From NCBI RefSeq assembly GCF_040183065.1, contig NC_091120.1:193055627-193119626 (forward strand): DNA of 64,000 nucleotides, given 5' to 3'. The notes beneath the pieces were generated by a model. The model worked only from the letters and a program-made list of their open reading frames with translations. It was not told the origin of the DNA and did no database searches. The position numbers and the translations under genes were made by a program. This DNA is from Periplaneta americana. Its lineage: Eukaryota; Arthropoda; Insecta; Blattodea; Blattidae. Below are positions 62,833 through 64,000 of this stretch, piece by piece. Position 1 is the stretch's first letter, and each line of letters begins with the position of its first letter.

Positions 62833-64000
62833 GTCAAATTACCAATATTTTTCGTTATTGTCATTATCTTTGCATATTGATTATGCTTTATTTGTATAGG
62901 CAGGATCTAATTGGGGAAATCTCTTCTTTATATAATATAACATTTATTTTTCCATTATTGATATGTTGTGGGTTGCATTGGCGCGCTAGCACTAAGGAGC
63001 AAGATCCTTGTAGAGCGTTACAGAAATAATAGTAACACTTATTTTCCCGAATGTATGCACACTCAAACAATCCACGTCCTTTTTGCTCTTTCTGGAACGG
63101 GTATGGTTATGTCAGTTTTACAAAATAACTATAATAATAGATAATAATCATTCTGTTACACAGAAACAACATAACTTTCCACTTCTTCAGTTAAAAATAA
63201 CGTTTTGTGATTTAAACTGAGAAAGAATTTGCCATTTCAGATACCACTGTTCATTTTCCGTTGCCGTCTGTAATGCGAGCAATTTTTTCTCCCTTCCAGG
63301 CGTTGTTAACGGTGTGAAATATCCCCCCTTGCAGTAATTGCAGTATGTAACGGTTTCAAGTAAATAATTGTATGCGCTCACGATTTCTGCCGTCGTCATA
63401 GCTTTTTTTTATTCGAGGGGGAAGCGATAGGGCGAATGCATGGCTAGAAAATTGGAGAGAGGGAAATCACGACGTAGAAAACTGGCGAGGAAAATCACCA
63501 GCAACAAAACGGGAAGAAGTTTTTATTCAGTTAATAAATTCTAGTTCATTTATTAGGCTCATGGGCCGTTCCCTACATGACTATAATTATCACCACCTTG
63601 CTGTAATCAGTACAACTACCATCACTACAACTGCCATCAATACAGCTGCCACTGCTAGTATAAGTATTAGGCCTATGACTAGCGTCTCTGCTAAATCTAC
63701 CACTCCTATCAACACTACTATTGGGCTATCCCTTCTCAAATCGACCGAAATCTAGAGAAAATTGACCTTGCAATTTTTAAATACAATGAAACTTTTTCTG
63801 TCCGTAGATAACTGTGATACAATGCTTTGTGCAAAGTTTGAGGCATCAGAACTTCATAGTGTTTAAATTAAAAATATTTAAATTTATCGTATTTTCATAA
63901 AATTAACAACTTTAAACTGTTGTGGCTCCGAAACCCTTTCACCTAATGATCAAAATTATGGTTTATTTTGATGTTGAAAAGTTGAAGTTTATATTGAGAT
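62833..64000. other. Intergenic; one weak exon candidate
   Basis: A minus frame at 63399-63245 begins ATG (MTTAEIVSAYNYLLETVTYC) and could end at a donor GTATCTG after GAACAGTG. I do not recognise it and no continuation is visible. 63590-63750 is low-complexity ACT/CAT-rich sequence. No other feature. Confidence 0.25.

Overview
The window is AT-rich nuclear DNA of an insect, most likely a cockroach or related blattodean. The evidence is spliced animal genes with long introns packed with degenerate insect-type retrotransposons, several SINE families, long inverted-repeat DNA elements and (AAT)n tracts. The species assignment is inference; no database was searched.

Three host genes can be read, all on the + strand. 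(1) At 1255-1492 are the last two coding exons of a BRCT-domain protein that most resembles the C-terminus of the DNA single-strand-break scaffold XRCC1; the rest of the gene lies upstream of the window. (2) At 8265-20369 is a complete nine-exon class I histone deacetylase of the HDAC8 type (389 residues). Its zinc ligands and catalytic histidines are present, but the normally invariant Asp that pairs with the second catalytic His is Asn. (3) At 27692-44456 is a complete seven-exon 26S proteasome ATPase subunit Rpt3/PSMC4 (415 residues), with Walker A and B motifs, a C-terminal HbYX-type tail and one GC-AG intron. All three have an AATAAA signal soon after the stop codon. The genes act in separate processes (DNA repair, deacetylation, protein degradation), and nothing shows that they form a system.

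Almost everything else is mobile DNA. 1-8 kb: an inverted-repeat element in the XRCC1-like intron, a TTAA-flanked element with an internal tandem duplication, and a decayed LINE (minus) carrying a MITE. HDAC8 introns: a pogo/Tigger-like element invaded by an R2-like LINE, with a hAT element with perfect 8-bp duplications at its edge; a 700-bp pyrimidine tract; RTE-like copies; SINEs; and a palindromic interspersed repeat. 20-27 kb: LINE and mariner relics, a 1.49-kb transposon with long terminal inverted repeats (TIRs), and a tRNA-headed SINE. Rpt3 introns: an internally deleted relative of that transposon, a second hAT inside a foldback element, further foldbacks, a head-to-head LINE pair and two copies of a palindromic twin-tRNA element. 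44-64 kb, no certain host gene: SINEs, LINE fragments, two R2-like fragments, a near-perfect 490-bp palindrome, two poly-C tracts, an RTE-like piece between (AAT)n tracts, and a DD41D transposon inserted inside a MITE.

The observations most worth following are the twin-tRNA palindromic element (two copies, each flanked as a whole by target-site duplications), a 3'-UTR hairpin with base-pair covariation in the R2-like element, a MITE family with 7-bp target duplications, and the Asn substitution in HDAC8.
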